From positions 1 to 33,390 of the forward strand of contig JAUSGG010000110.1 of NCBI GenBank assembly GCA_030649165.1: a stretch of DNA of 33,390 bases, read 5' to 3'. Source of the DNA: Armatimonadota bacterium. Its GTDB lineage: Bacteria; Armatimonadota; UBA5829; JAUSEB01. Every line of letters starts with the position of its first letter. Positions within the stretch are counted from its first letter, which is position 1. Below, one piece after another: positions 14,513 to 23,176 of the stretch. The position numbers and the translations under genes are program-made. The notes below the pieces were generated by a model that saw nothing but the letters and a program-made list of their open reading frames with translations, had not been told where the DNA came from and ran no database searches.

Positions 14513-16906
14513 TTACCGCTTCTCCACCTTCCCTACCGTCACTACCGGAAACGTCTTGTTAACGAAGTCGTTGATGTAGTCGCGTTCGAAGTAGCGAATC
14601 CCGCTGCCGCCGTGGCCCTGGCCGGTGATGATGTCCAGATCGGCGTCGCCGTTGAAGTCCTTGGCGTCCGCGCCGGAGACAAGCATACCGGTGGTCGGCT
14701 GCACCAGGACAACGCCGGTTGGGTCCGCGAACTCAGGCTTCTCGGCGCTTCCCATGTTCTTGAAGAACCGGACCTGGTGTTCGAACTCGCTGATGATCAG
14801 ATCCTTCTTGCCGTCGCCGTCCCAATCCACGAATGAGCCCGCGCCGGGGCGCTGCCAGTAGGGTGTGCCGCCCTTGTCATTGGGACCGAAGGCAATCCGC
14901 TGGCCGGGCGCGAGTTCGGGATTTGCGTCCGTGCCGACATTCTTGAAAAAGACGAAGTAGTCGCTGTTGCCGATGAAGTCTTTCCTGCCGTCGTTGTCCC
15001 AGTCGCACACGAGTATGCCGCCGCCGATGCCTCCGAACGACTCGCCTTTCAGTTCCAATGGAACGCCCCGAGTGAGTCTCGGATTCTTATCGGTCCCCGC
15101 ATTAAGGTACAGCAGCAGTCCGGCGTTGCTGTCCAATGCAAGCAGATCCTTCTTGCCGTCATTGTCCCAGTCGGTCACCTCCGGCTTGACGTAGCCAAGG
15201 TAGCTGACGTCGTGGAAACCGCGGAGGACCACGTCTCGGCCTCGCACCGCCTCCAAGACAGTCCCAGGGGCAGTTGTCGTGCTCGCAACCTTCAGCTTCT
15301 CGCCCGATGCGAAGACGGGGAACAGGTTGCTGGTCGTGTTGCGGAAGTACCAGACGAAGCCGTCGGTGTCGCCGACGATAAGGTCAAGCTTTCCGTCGCT
15401 GTCCCAGTCAACAGCGCGCGGGCGGTTCTGGCGGACGGCATCGCAGGGCTGGAAACGCATGGTGTAGGGCGCGCCTTCGCCGGCCGGGACCGGCTTGAAC
15501 TTCGGTCGCTTCTTCGTGCCGACATTCTTGTACAGGCAGCCGTAGAAACGCGGCTGATTGTCGAACTGGGTCCTCTCCCAATAGCGCCCGGCGACGATGT
15601 CGAGCAGGCCATCGGCGTCGAAGTCAGCGACCTTCACGCCGGAGTGGGCATCGAGAAACGCGAAGTTGATCAACATGCGGCCTATCGTGAACACCGGGTT
15701 GGTCCTGGAGCCGACGTTCTCGTACCAATAGATGTGCCCGTGCTGCGAGCCCGTGAAGAGGTCGAGGTCGCCGTCGGCGTCGATATCCGCGCAGTCGAAT
15801 CGACCGGTAGAAACCATCAGATCGACGCCGTTCGCCTTGACGCGGACGCCGTCGGCGAACTTCATGTTGCCGATGTCCTTCTCAGGCCCGACGTTCTTGT
15901 GGAAGAAGAGCAGGCCATCTTTGGTGAGAAGCACGTCGCACTTGCCGTCGCCGTCCAGATCGATGAACGTCACTCCGGCGAACGACCCCTCCTGCCCTAT
16001 CGGCTTGCCGGTCTCGGTCACCAGCGCGCCGCGGTCGGTAAACGTCAGCGCCCCCCCGGGTTTGGTCGTATTCTCGTATCTCCACGTGTTGCCGTGATAC
16101 ACGTCCCTGCTGTAGCCGACCGCGAAGCTGGGGAAGAAGTCCATATCGCCGTCGCCGTCCCAGTCGAGGAACTTGACGGTCACCCAACCGCGGCCCTGCT
16201 TGTCCTGAGGGAGCGACCACGGCTTGCCGTCGTTGGTGAGCTTGCCGCGCTCTATGTAAAGGTTACGTCCCGATCCTTCGGTAGCAGAGCGCAGCGGCGC
16301 TGCCGAAGCGCCACGGGGGCTCACGTTCTCGTAGCAGTAAACGTAGGTCTCGACGCCGCCTTTGAAGAGGTCGAGGTCGCCGTCGCCGTCGAAATCGACG
16401 AAATCGTCAAAGTGGTTGCAGCCGATCTCGCGGGGTTTGTATTCCTCTCGGAACCAGTCGCCGTCGCCGACGATGCCGGGGTAGCGGTTGGGCTTGCCGA
16501 GGCCCGATTGCAGGGTGTCAAAATAGACGGCGTACTGTGTATGCTTGTCGTCGGGCATCACGAAGCTGAGTGTCACCTGATCGATGGGGAAGTACTTCTG
16601 GACCCGCCACGGCAGGAGATATTGCTCGTAACCCGTGCGGGAAGCGTCGAAGACTGCCGGCTTGCCGGAGGAGTCATAAGCGATAACCTCGATCGTGTCC
16701 GCGTCGAACGTTCCGGCGGCTCCCGTGTCTTTCAGCGCGGCCTGTAAGTCGATGTCGACGCTCGCCGGAGAGTTCTTGCGTTCGGCCCCCTTGGGATCGA
16801 CAGTCAGCAACACGCGATAGTGGTTCGGTGAGTCCCAGGAAGGCGCCTGCGCCCAAACGGGCAATATCGCAGCGATACACAGAATCAGGATCAGTATGGT
16901 CCTCAT
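14513..16906 (-). CDS. P4-B: secreted FG-GAP/VCBS protein, short form
   Basis: This 797-residue secreted protein has a signal peptide (MRTILILILCIAAILPVWAQ, about 1-21). An N-terminal beta-rich domain (about 25-165) includes YRVLLTV, NSPASVDIDL and YLLPWRVQKYF. FG-GAP/VCBS repeats run from about 166 to 775 with ten calcium-type loops such as DFDGDGDLD (171-179) and DWDGDGKKD. It ends at GQGHGGSGIRYFERDY plus a short tail and lacks the OB-like C-terminal cassette of its three paralogues. Residues of about 197-215 are an insertion, encoded by a palindromic repeat, that the paralogues do not have. The ATG overlaps the P4-A stop by four bases. FG-GAP propellers usually bind ligands or proteins; the ligand here is unknown. 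Confidence 0.9.
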   Translation of the reverse strand: MRTILILILCIAAILPVWAQAPSWDSPNHYRVLLTVDPKGAERKNSPASVDIDLQAALKDTGAAGTFDADTIEVIAYDSSGKPAVFDASRTGYEQYLLPWRVQKYFPIDQVTLSFVMPDDKHTQYAVYFDTLQSGLGKPNRYPGIVGDGDWFREEYKPREIGCNHFDDFVDFDGDGDLDLFKGGVETYVYCYENVSPRGASAAPLRSATEGSGRNLYIERGKLTNDGKPWSLPQDKQGRGWVTVKFLDWDGDGDMDFFPSFAVGYSRDVYHGNTWRYENTTKPGGALTFTDRGALVTETGKPIGQEGSFAGVTFIDLDGDGKCDVLLTKDGLLFFHKNVGPEKDIGNMKFADGVRVKANGVDLMVSTGRFDCADIDADGDLDLFTGSQHGHIYWYENVGSRTNPVFTIGRMLINFAFLDAHSGVKVADFDADGLLDIVAGRYWERTQFDNQPRFYGCLYKNVGTKKRPKFKPVPAGEGAPYTMRFQPCDAVRQNRPRAVDWDSDGKLDLIVGDTDGFVWYFRNTTSNLFPVFASGEKLKVASTTTAPGTVLEAVRGRDVVLRGFHDVSYLGYVKPEVTDWDNDGKKDLLALDSNAGLLLYLNAGTDKNPRLTRGVPLELKGESFGGIGGGILVCDWDNDGRKDFIGNSDYFVFFKNVGTDANPELAPGQRIAFGPNDKGGTPYWQRPGAGSFVDWDGDGKKDLIISEFEHQVRFFKNMGSAEKPEFADPTGVVLVQPTTGMLVSGADAKDFNGDADLDIITGQGHGGSGIRYFERDYINDFVNKTFPVVTVGKVEKR
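16276..16308. repeat. Palindrome inside P4-B coding sequence
   Basis: CTTCGGTAGC (16276-16285) and GCTGCCGAAG (16299-16308) form a ten-base inverted repeat with one wobble pair. It sits in the part of P4-B that has no counterpart in the other three FG-GAP proteins (about 16262-16316). Translated on the minus strand it gives an Ala/Ser/Gly-rich loop (RGASAAPLRSATEGSGRN). Confidence 0.55.
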
Positions 16907-16921
16907 GGGTTCACCACCTCC
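16903..16921 (-). promoter_or_regulatory. Coupled ribosome binding site and ATGA overlap, P4
   Basis: GGAGGT (16921-16916) lies nine bases before the ATG of P4-B and is made of the Glu-Val codons near the end of P4-A. The stop of A and start of B share ATGA (16906-16903). This implies that B is translated by coupling with A. Confidence 0.85.
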
Positions 16922-18036
16922 GTGTAATTGGCGAAACGCTTGACCTCGTTCGGCCCATCCGATGCCTGCGAAGTAACGGTGTTCTCCTTGGAAAAGAACA
17001 CCTGGCAGGAGCCATCAGGCAGGACAATGATGCTGTCCACGAATATCTCTTCGTTGCCGGTGACGGGCGCTGGCGGGTGGAGAGTGACCTCGCCGATGAG
17101 CTTTGACCATTTCCCAACTCCGTCGTCGCTTACAGCCCGGCATACATGGTAGTAGGGCGGTTCCTTGCTCTTGCCCTGGTACCACATTTCATACTTCCCG
17201 TTCCGCTTGACGACGACAGGGTTCCGCGCGCCCGTCGTGTCAAACCAGCGCGGTGGAATCGCGCTCAAACCCGAGAAAAGCCAGAACTGCCCAACCGCGA
17301 CGCCCTTTTTGGTCCATTTGAGGCCGTCAGGCGACGTTGCGTTGAGTATCTGCCAGACCTTGCCGTCGAAGCCCTCGTACCACATTCGGTACGTCGAGCC
17401 TTCTTTGATGACGAACGGCTGGCCGGCGCCTTTGCAGTCGGGTTCGCCCGGAGCGCCGGCGCCTACCGTGGCTCTCGATCCGGCGAATCCCGAGAATTTG
17501 TTCCAGCGCCTCCCGTCCGGCGAAGTCGCGTAGCCAATGCGGAAGTTGATCTTGTTCGCCCGTCCGTCCGTGGAGCCTGGGGCCAACTCGGTTTCGCCGC
17601 CCCAGCCGGTGTACCACATCTTGTAGAGCGGACCGTCTTTGATGACACAGGGGCCGATCGCGTAGACGGAGTCGAAGACGGCTGCCGCGTCGTCGGGGTT
17701 CAGAATCTCGCCCTGCATCAGCTTTCGGGCGTAGAGCACGGGCTGCCGGCTGTTGTCGACGGGCGACCAGGAGACGGCGTCCTTCGAGACCCTCATCCCG
17801 GTTATCCGCTGGCCCCACATGCTCTCGTTCGTCTCCGCGCGCGTGGAGGCGGAGTAGAACATCTTGTAGTCCTTCGCCGCCTCGTCGTAGAACACAAACG
17901 GGTAGTAGTGATTTCCACTGTCCCACTCGCCGGATTGATACGTAACGCTCGCAGCCTTGTCCCCGGGCGGGGCGGCAGTCGCGCTTGACCACCACGCAAG
18001 GACGAGACAAGTCAACAGCCACCATAGGATTCTCAT
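16903..18036 (-). CDS. P4-A: secreted five-bladed propeller, short form
   Basis: This 377-residue protein has a signal peptide (MRILWWLLTCLVLAWWSSATA), and the propeller begins directly after it. Five repeated strand motifs are visible: YPFVFYDEAAKDYKMFYSAS, GPCVIKDGPLYKMWYTGWGG, GQPFVIKEGSTYRMWYEGFD, RNPVVVKRNGKYEMWYQG and VDSIIVLPDGSCQVFFSKEN. The pattern resembles the GH43/GH32/GH130-type five-bladed glycosidase fold. I could not confirm a catalytic acid pair, so it may be a binding protein. It lacks the N-terminal jelly roll of the other three A proteins. The ATG at 18036 is chosen because AAGGAGA lies just before it; an upstream TTG would place that site inside the gene. It ends in YTEVVNP. 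Confidence 0.88.
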   Translation of the reverse strand: MRILWWLLTCLVLAWWSSATAAPPGDKAASVTYQSGEWDSGNHYYPFVFYDEAAKDYKMFYSASTRAETNESMWGQRITGMRVSKDAVSWSPVDNSRQPVLYARKLMQGEILNPDDAAAVFDSVYAIGPCVIKDGPLYKMWYTGWGGETELAPGSTDGRANKINFRIGYATSPDGRRWNKFSGFAGSRATVGAGAPGEPDCKGAGQPFVIKEGSTYRMWYEGFDGKVWQILNATSPDGLKWTKKGVAVGQFWLFSGLSAIPPRWFDTTGARNPVVVKRNGKYEMWYQGKSKEPPYYHVCRAVSDDGVGKWSKLIGEVTLHPPAPVTGNEEIFVDSIIVLPDGSCQVFFSKENTVTSQASDGPNEVKRFANYTEVVNP

Positions 18037-18110
18037 ATTCGCGTCTCCTTGCAAGTTTAGTTACGAATGGAGGGAAATCCGTTCCACTCGCTCGGGCGCA
18101 TACAGTAGCA

Positions 18111-18145
18111 GGAGACGCAGCCCCGCGGCGCGGGGCAACGTCTCC
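18111..18145. promoter_or_regulatory. Strong hairpin between cassettes P3 and P4
   Basis: GGAGACG (18111-18117) pairs with CGTCTCC (18139-18145), and inside it GCCCCGC (18120-18126) pairs with GCGGGGC (18130-18136) around a three-base loop, with a two-by-two internal loop. That makes 14 base pairs, nearly all GC. There is no T-run. It may protect or process the message between P3-B and P4-A, act as an attenuator, or be a dispersed palindrome. Confidence 0.6.
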
Positions 18146-18179
18146 CACTACTTCGATTCCAAGGGCATCCCAGCCGGGT

Positions 18180-21100
18180 CTACAGTTTGATCACGTCACC
18201 CATACCCGGCCGTGTTAGAACCTTCGATTGCCGCAATCCGTTGACCAGTTCCATAGAAGAGATTCCTCTAACCGACAGGAAATATCCTTCCGCAACGCTC
18301 GTATCGTTCACATCGACCTTCACGCCGTCGGCGAGCCGGTACGAGCCGTCCGTGTGCCTGTAAGAGCTCTGGACTCCACCTCCATCGTCTATGAACATAT
18401 ACCGTGCGCCGTAATAATCGCCGGTAGAGGATAAGTTCAGGCTGCACTTGCCGGAAACACGGATAAGAAGACCGATATTGTTCAGGCCCGAGCCCCCCTC
18501 AACCCCATACTGTCCCGCGCCTGTGGACGGAGAACCGAGGTCGCCCCCTCCGACAGTCCTGGAGCTGACCATGAGCTCGTTCACGGAGCCGGAACCGTTT
18601 GCGGTTATCGTACTCGCCAGGAGGTATCTCTCGCCGTCGGAGTTCGCGTACATGTTACCGACCACGTCAACCATTTGCCCGATGGTAACTCCGTGGTTCG
18701 TCTTCTGGACCCTCATCCCGCTGCTTCTGTCAGTCTGCTCCACATAGAAGTAGCCTGTATAGGCAGCGGTGACCACTCCCCGCGGGACTGTGATTGAGCC
18801 GCCTCCGCCGAAGGTCTTCGCCGCGGCAATGTCGTAGCCCTGGGTCGAGGCGCCTATGGTGACGATCGGATACGCGCCGCCGTTGACGTAGTCATTGATC
18901 TGGTCGCGCTCGTAAAACCTGAGCCCGCTTCCCCCGTGGCCCTGGCCGGTCACGATGTCCAAATCACCGTCGCCGTTCCAATCGACGGCGTCGGCGCCGG
19001 ACATCATCTGAACGGTCCAGGGCGCGACGATGTAGACGCCGCTCTGCGACGATTCGAACTTCGGGTTCGATGTCGTGCCGGTGTTCCTATAGAACCGGGC
19101 GTTATGTTCGAATTCGCACCCGACGAAATCCTTCTTGCCGTCGCCGTCCCAATCCACGAATGATCCCAGATTTGGCCTGGTATAGTCTATGATTGTTGAA
19201 CTTCCGCCCGGATTCTTGGACGTCAGCCAAGACGGGAATCCAAGAGTCGGCAGGCCGAATGCGTCAGGACCGTTGTTCTTGTAAAGTAGAAAGCCCCTGT
19301 CGCTGCCGGGGTCGGCGTTTATGTGCGGCCAATCGTAGTATACGCTATCATAGGCGCTGGGATCGACACGTCCTACCATGCCGAAAACCAGGTCGAGGTC
19401 ACCGTCATTGTCCCAATCAGATACGAGAACGCTTGACCGCGGAGTGCCGTCGATCTCGTAACCGTTGGCCGTCACCCTGAATCCCGGAGCAAGCACGGGA
19501 TTGGCGTCCGTATTGGTGTTGAGGAACGCATAAAGCCATCCTCTGCCGTCGGCGACCAGGAGGTCCTTCTTCTGATCTCCGTTCCAGTCGCAGACCTCGA
19601 CCCTGGCGTATCCCGCGGCGCGGCATTCCTTTTCCTCGCCGTACATCCGTATGTACTCGCCCCCGGCCTCAATCCTCTGGCCCGGCTCGAATATCGGAAA
19701 CAGTTGGCTGGTGGCGTTACGGAAGTACCAGACGAAGCCGTCGGTGTCGCCGACGATCAAGTCTTTCCTGCCGTCGTTGTTCCAGTCGACCGCCCTCAGA
19801 CCGTTCTGGCGGATTGCGTCGCAAATCTGGAACCGTTCGGTATACGGCGAGCCGGTGTAGGCGTCTCTGGCCTCGAACCTGGGCGCTGTCGGAGTTCCGA
19901 TATTCTTGAAGAGCCGCCCGTAGCTTCTAGGGTCCTGGCCCCACTGCGAACGCTCCCAGTACCGTCCCGCGACAAAATCAAGCAGCCCGTCGCCGTCCCA
20001 ATCGGCGACCTTCAGATTCGTCCTCGCGTCCATAAACTCGAAGTGGGCCAGCACGCGCCCTTCGCGAAACGCAGGATTGTTCCGCGGCCCTACGTTTTTG
20101 AAGAAGAATACGCGACCTTCCTCCGTTCCCACGAGAATGTCGGGGAGCTGATCGCCATCGATATCCGTGTAATCGCAGCAGGCGGACAGCATCTGGATAT
20201 CGGCGCCGTTCGCCTGCGCGTATTGCTTGAACCTCAACTGTGGATTGGCATTTGTGCCGATGTTCTCGTGAATCTCTATCAGCGCGTCCTGGCCCGCGAT
20301 GAGGTCGCGGTCGCCGTCTCCATCCCAGTCCGCGAACGTAACGAGGCAGGTCCCGCTGTGCCCCACGCCGACGGAGTTAGAGCCGTAAAGAGTCATCACC
20401 TGACCGACAAGACTGAACGTAAGCTGACCGCCGGGGATCGTAGTATTCCGGTACCAGATAAGCTGACTCGCATAGTCGCCGGTGGGGGCATGGACGAAGA
20501 GATCCTGGTCGCCATCCATATCCCAGTCGCAGAACCTGATCGATCCCCAAGCCCTGTTGTTGCCGTCGTAGTACAAGACCAGCGGTTGGCCGCCCGTGGT
20601 GAGCTTGCCCCTGTCCTCGAACCGATTGCCGCCCACATTCTCGTAGCAATAGATATAAGGCTCCGTGCCGCTCTTGAAGAGATCGAGGTCGCCGTCGCCG
20701 TCGAAATCGCAGAAGGTGTCGTACGCGCAGGCGTTTATCTCGCGCCGCTTATAGCCTTCGGTGAACCAGTCGCCGTCACCGACCAATCCGGGATAGCGGT
20801 CCGGCTTGCCTAGTCTTGACTCTTTCGTGTCGAAGTATATGGCGTATTGCGTAGTGGCGTGATTCGGCATTACGAAACAGAGTTTGATTCGGTTCACGCC
20901 GTAGTATCTCTCGATGCGCCACGGCAGCAGGTATCGTTCGTAGCCGGGGCGGGAGGCGTCAAAGGTTTTCGGCTGGCTCAGGCTGTCGTAGCCGACCACC
21001 TCTATCGTGCTCGGATCGAAGGTCCCGGTTCCACCCTGCGCTTGCATGGCCTGGACCAGGTCGATCTCCACCGAAGCCGGCGAGTGGTTGCCGTTTACGC

Positions 21101-21257
21101 CGCCCGAAAACGAAGTGTGTCTCGGATCGACCGTCAGAAGTGTGCGGAAGCGCTCCGGAGAAACCCACGGCAAGACGGCTCCAGCCGGAGACACGACCAG
21201 CAGAACGGACGTCATAAGTAACAACACGGCAGGCGTTAACTGCAAGGCCCTTTTCAT
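18180..21257 (-). CDS. P3-B: secreted FG-GAP/VCBS protein with OB-like tail
   Basis: This 1025-residue protein starts at the ATG that overlaps the P3-A stop by four bases. The signal peptide is MKRALQLTPAVLLLMTSVLL followed by a hydrophobic stretch ending in PAGA. A beta-rich domain covers about 32-170, and FG-GAP repeats cover about 175-780. There are ten loops of the DxDxDGxxD type, including DFDGDGDLD, DWDMDGDQD and the variants DIDGDQLPD and DWNGDQKKD. The last repeat ends with GQGHGGSGLRFYERDQ. Residues of about 810-1020 form two OB-like units: the first contains FYVEQTDRSSGMRV and GQMVDVVG, the second GLLIRVSGKCSLNL, GVKVDVND and RGISSMELVNG. The protein is probably exported and calcium-stabilised. 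It is a paralogue of the other three B proteins. Confidence 0.9.
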   Translation of the reverse strand: MKRALQLTPAVLLLMTSVLLVVSPAGAVLPWVSPERFRTLLTVDPRHTSFSGGVNGNHSPASVEIDLVQAMQAQGGTGTFDPSTIEVVGYDSLSQPKTFDASRPGYERYLLPWRIERYYGVNRIKLCFVMPNHATTQYAIYFDTKESRLGKPDRYPGLVGDGDWFTEGYKRREINACAYDTFCDFDGDGDLDLFKSGTEPYIYCYENVGGNRFEDRGKLTTGGQPLVLYYDGNNRAWGSIRFCDWDMDGDQDLFVHAPTGDYASQLIWYRNTTIPGGQLTFSLVGQVMTLYGSNSVGVGHSGTCLVTFADWDGDGDRDLIAGQDALIEIHENIGTNANPQLRFKQYAQANGADIQMLSACCDYTDIDGDQLPDILVGTEEGRVFFFKNVGPRNNPAFREGRVLAHFEFMDARTNLKVADWDGDGLLDFVAGRYWERSQWGQDPRSYGRLFKNIGTPTAPRFEARDAYTGSPYTERFQICDAIRQNGLRAVDWNNDGRKDLIVGDTDGFVWYFRNATSQLFPIFEPGQRIEAGGEYIRMYGEEKECRAAGYARVEVCDWNGDQKKDLLVADGRGWLYAFLNTNTDANPVLAPGFRVTANGYEIDGTPRSSVLVSDWDNDGDLDLVFGMVGRVDPSAYDSVYYDWPHINADPGSDRGFLLYKNNGPDAFGLPTLGFPSWLTSKNPGGSSTIIDYTRPNLGSFVDWDGDGKKDFVGCEFEHNARFYRNTGTTSNPKFESSQSGVYIVAPWTVQMMSGADAVDWNGDGDLDIVTGQGHGGSGLRFYERDQINDYVNGGAYPIVTIGASTQGYDIAAAKTFGGGGSITVPRGVVTAAYTGYFYVEQTDRSSGMRVQKTNHGVTIGQMVDVVGNMYANSDGERYLLASTITANGSGSVNELMVSSRTVGGGDLGSPSTGAGQYGVEGGSGLNNIGLLIRVSGKCSLNLSSTGDYYGARYMFIDDGGGVQSSYRHTDGSYRLADGVKVDVNDTSVAEGYFLSVRGISSMELVNGLRQSKVLTRPGMGDVIKL

Positions 21258-21272
21258 GGGTTTACGACCTCC
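21254..21272 (-). promoter_or_regulatory. Coupled ribosome binding site and ATGA overlap, P3
   Basis: GGAGGT (21272-21267) within the EVVNP codons of P3-A lies nine bases before the ATG of P3-B. Stop and start share ATGA (21257-21254). This site decides the B start: a longer upstream reading of the same frame has no comparable signal and no signal peptide. Confidence 0.85.
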
Positions 21273-23002
21273 GTGTAGATGTGGTAAGCCCGTTCCCGGA
21301 AAGTCCCGTACGTCCGCGGCCAGACCTGGGTGGCCTGTTTCGCGTAGAACACCTGGCATGAGCCGTCCGTAACGAGAATACTGTCAACGTGGATCATCGC
21401 CGAAGAGGCGCTGATGTCCCAGTTCGGCTCGCCGAGCCACCCTCGCTTCGGCGGGGCCACCGGGTTTAGCGTCACCTCTCCGGTGACCTTGGCCCAGCTC
21501 AGCATATTGGAACTTGTCGCGCGAAGTATGCGATAGTTCGGATTCGACGACGTCTGGCCCTGGTACCACAGTTCGTAGCCGCCGTTCCTGGAAATGACGA
21601 CGGGATTTCTGCATCCGTATTGGTCTCTGGCTCCACTGCCGCCCAGGTTGACGGCTATCCCCTGGCGGGTCCAGTTGACGCCGTCGGCGCTGGTGGCGGC
21701 GAATATCCTCCAGGCGGTTCCGTCGAAGCCCTCGTGCCACATGCGATACGTCGAGCCGTCTTTGATCACATAAGGCTGCCCGACGCCCTTCGTGTCCTGT
21801 TGACCGGGCGGCCCGGTCCCCAGAACCGAACCCGCGCCGGCCGAGCCGGAGTACTTGGTCCACGTAATCCCGTCGCCGGACGTAGCGTAACCGATGCGGA
21901 AGTTGACTTTGGTGGAAGTCGCGCCTGAGTAGTCGGTGTCGCCGTTCCAACCCGTGTACCACGTCTTGTACGTCGAGCCGTCTTTGATGACACACGCGCC
22001 AAAGGCGAAACCCGAGTCGAACTCCGCCGAGGTCGCATCCGTATTGAGGGCCTCACCTTCCATGAACTTGTGCGGATAGAGCACGGCCTCGTACTCGTCT
22101 GGGAACTTCCACGTAACGGTATCCGTGGACGTAACCATGCCGGTCATCCACTGGTCCCACGCGCTGTCGTTCCACTGACAAGTCCCGGTCCCGGTATAGT
22201 ACATCCTGTAACTATTCGCGGTTTCGCGCAGGACAAAGGGGAAGCAGACGTTTTGCTGCTGGTACCCGGGGAAGAACCTTGGAGCCAATATGCACGAACC
22301 TACGCCCGGAGGGAGCGCGGTCTGGAGGTTCCCAGTCAGGTTGTCGACGTAGAGTTCGCTCTTCGTGAACAAGTCGCAGGTATATGCCCACTCGCCGACC
22401 GTGATCCGGCCTATGGAAGATCCCGAGTTATACAGTATCCCGTTTGTCAGTCTCTGCTGACCGTCGACCCACGCGTCAAATCGCCCGGAAGCCAGGTTGA
22501 TACCAAGAGTGACGTGGTACCACTGCCGGTTGGCGACGCTGTCGGCGATTACGTACTGAGTCCCCGGATCGGGGCCGATGAGGACCTTGAGCTGTTTGTT
22601 CGCGTAGTAGACCCTGGTGAGTTCCTCGCCGGTGGAGTTGAAGATCATCACGTAGCCGATGTGGTCACCGACCGGCGCGCCGCCTTCGGTATCCATAGCG
22701 GCGTCCATCTCAACGTAGTGATAACCGGGGCCGGAGGAGACGGTCCGGCTGACGCCGCCGGATACGCCCGACCAGTGGCAGTCCATTTCGACGGACTTTC
22801 CCGACTTGACGAAGGTCGTCTCCACCTGCACGGGCAGGCTGTCGCCGGTCCACGTTCCCTGCCCGGCCAGACTCCCGGCGGTGTAGCCGTCGAAACTCTC
22901 CGACAACCAGGGCGTCGCGTACGCCAGGCCGGAGACTATCGCCAACGTGACGATGACGGCGGTTACGGTGAAGAGCCTTCTCAGCACATTCCCTCTGGAC
23001 AT
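21254..23002 (-). CDS. P3-A: secreted jelly-roll + five-bladed propeller protein
   Basis: This protein has 582 residues from the ATG at 23002. The frame stays open further upstream, but that part reads through repeat sequence and has no signal peptide start. The signal peptide is MSRGNVLRRLFTVTAVIVTL followed by a stretch ending in GLAYA. A LamG/concanavalin-like jelly roll (about 30-215) opens with ESFDGYTAGSLAGQGTWTGD. The propeller (about 235-575) has the five motifs seen in its paralogues, such as GACVIKDGSTYKTWYTGWNG and GQPYVIKDGSTYRMWHEGFD. Its jelly roll is the most divergent of the three, lacking the KIYIRRSDAVEITR segment found in P1-A and P2-A. It ends in YTEVVNP and is coupled to P3-B. 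A glycan-binding or glycosidase role is inferred from fold only. Confidence 0.88.
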   Translation of the reverse strand: MSRGNVLRRLFTVTAVIVTLAIVSGLAYATPWLSESFDGYTAGSLAGQGTWTGDSLPVQVETTFVKSGKSVEMDCHWSGVSGGVSRTVSSGPGYHYVEMDAAMDTEGGAPVGDHIGYVMIFNSTGEELTRVYYANKQLKVLIGPDPGTQYVIADSVANRQWYHVTLGINLASGRFDAWVDGQQRLTNGILYNSGSSIGRITVGEWAYTCDLFTKSELYVDNLTGNLQTALPPGVGSCILAPRFFPGYQQQNVCFPFVLRETANSYRMYYTGTGTCQWNDSAWDQWMTGMVTSTDTVTWKFPDEYEAVLYPHKFMEGEALNTDATSAEFDSGFAFGACVIKDGSTYKTWYTGWNGDTDYSGATSTKVNFRIGYATSGDGITWTKYSGSAGAGSVLGTGPPGQQDTKGVGQPYVIKDGSTYRMWHEGFDGTAWRIFAATSADGVNWTRQGIAVNLGGSGARDQYGCRNPVVISRNGGYELWYQGQTSSNPNYRILRATSSNMLSWAKVTGEVTLNPVAPPKRGWLGEPNWDISASSAMIHVDSILVTDGSCQVFYAKQATQVWPRTYGTFRERAYHIYTEVVNP

Positions 23003-23136
23003 TATCTTGTTGACCTTCCCGGCTGTTCCGCACGGGGGGCATTTACATATTTGGCGGCTTGACGCCGCTTTAGCAGTTGGCGACTGCCGGCGCGAACTCC
23101 AAGGCCCTACAGTGGTCTTCCGCACAATCCGGGCCA

Positions 23137-23172
23137 AACCCCACCCCAACCCTCCCCTGAATGGAGAGGGAG
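23137..23172. repeat. Palindromic repeat A, copy 5
   Basis: ACCCCACCCCAACCCTCCCC is followed by TGAATGGAGAGGGAGCT. It has the opposite orientation to the copies at 27901 and 32803. It occupies the spacer between the stop of P2-B and the start of P3-A (23003-23176), where no other feature is visible. Confidence 0.65.
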
Positions 23173-23176
23173 CTGA

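Noticed and set aside
15212-16747. A 511-codon plus-strand open frame opposite P4-B
   Set aside because: It is a shadow of P4-B made by low stop-codon frequency in GC-rich repeats, and it has no recognisable domain.
19961-20767. Regularly recurring GTCGCCGTC-type sequences that could be mistaken for a direct-repeat or CRISPR array
   Set aside because: They are the coding sequence of the DxDxDGxxD loops in the FG-GAP proteins. Spacing is about 150-200 bases and the intervening parts are conserved protein, not unique spacers.
22070-23062. A 330-codon plus-strand open frame opposite P3-A
   Set aside because: P3-A on the minus strand has a signal peptide, jelly roll and propeller motifs in this interval. 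The plus-strand translation shows none of these.
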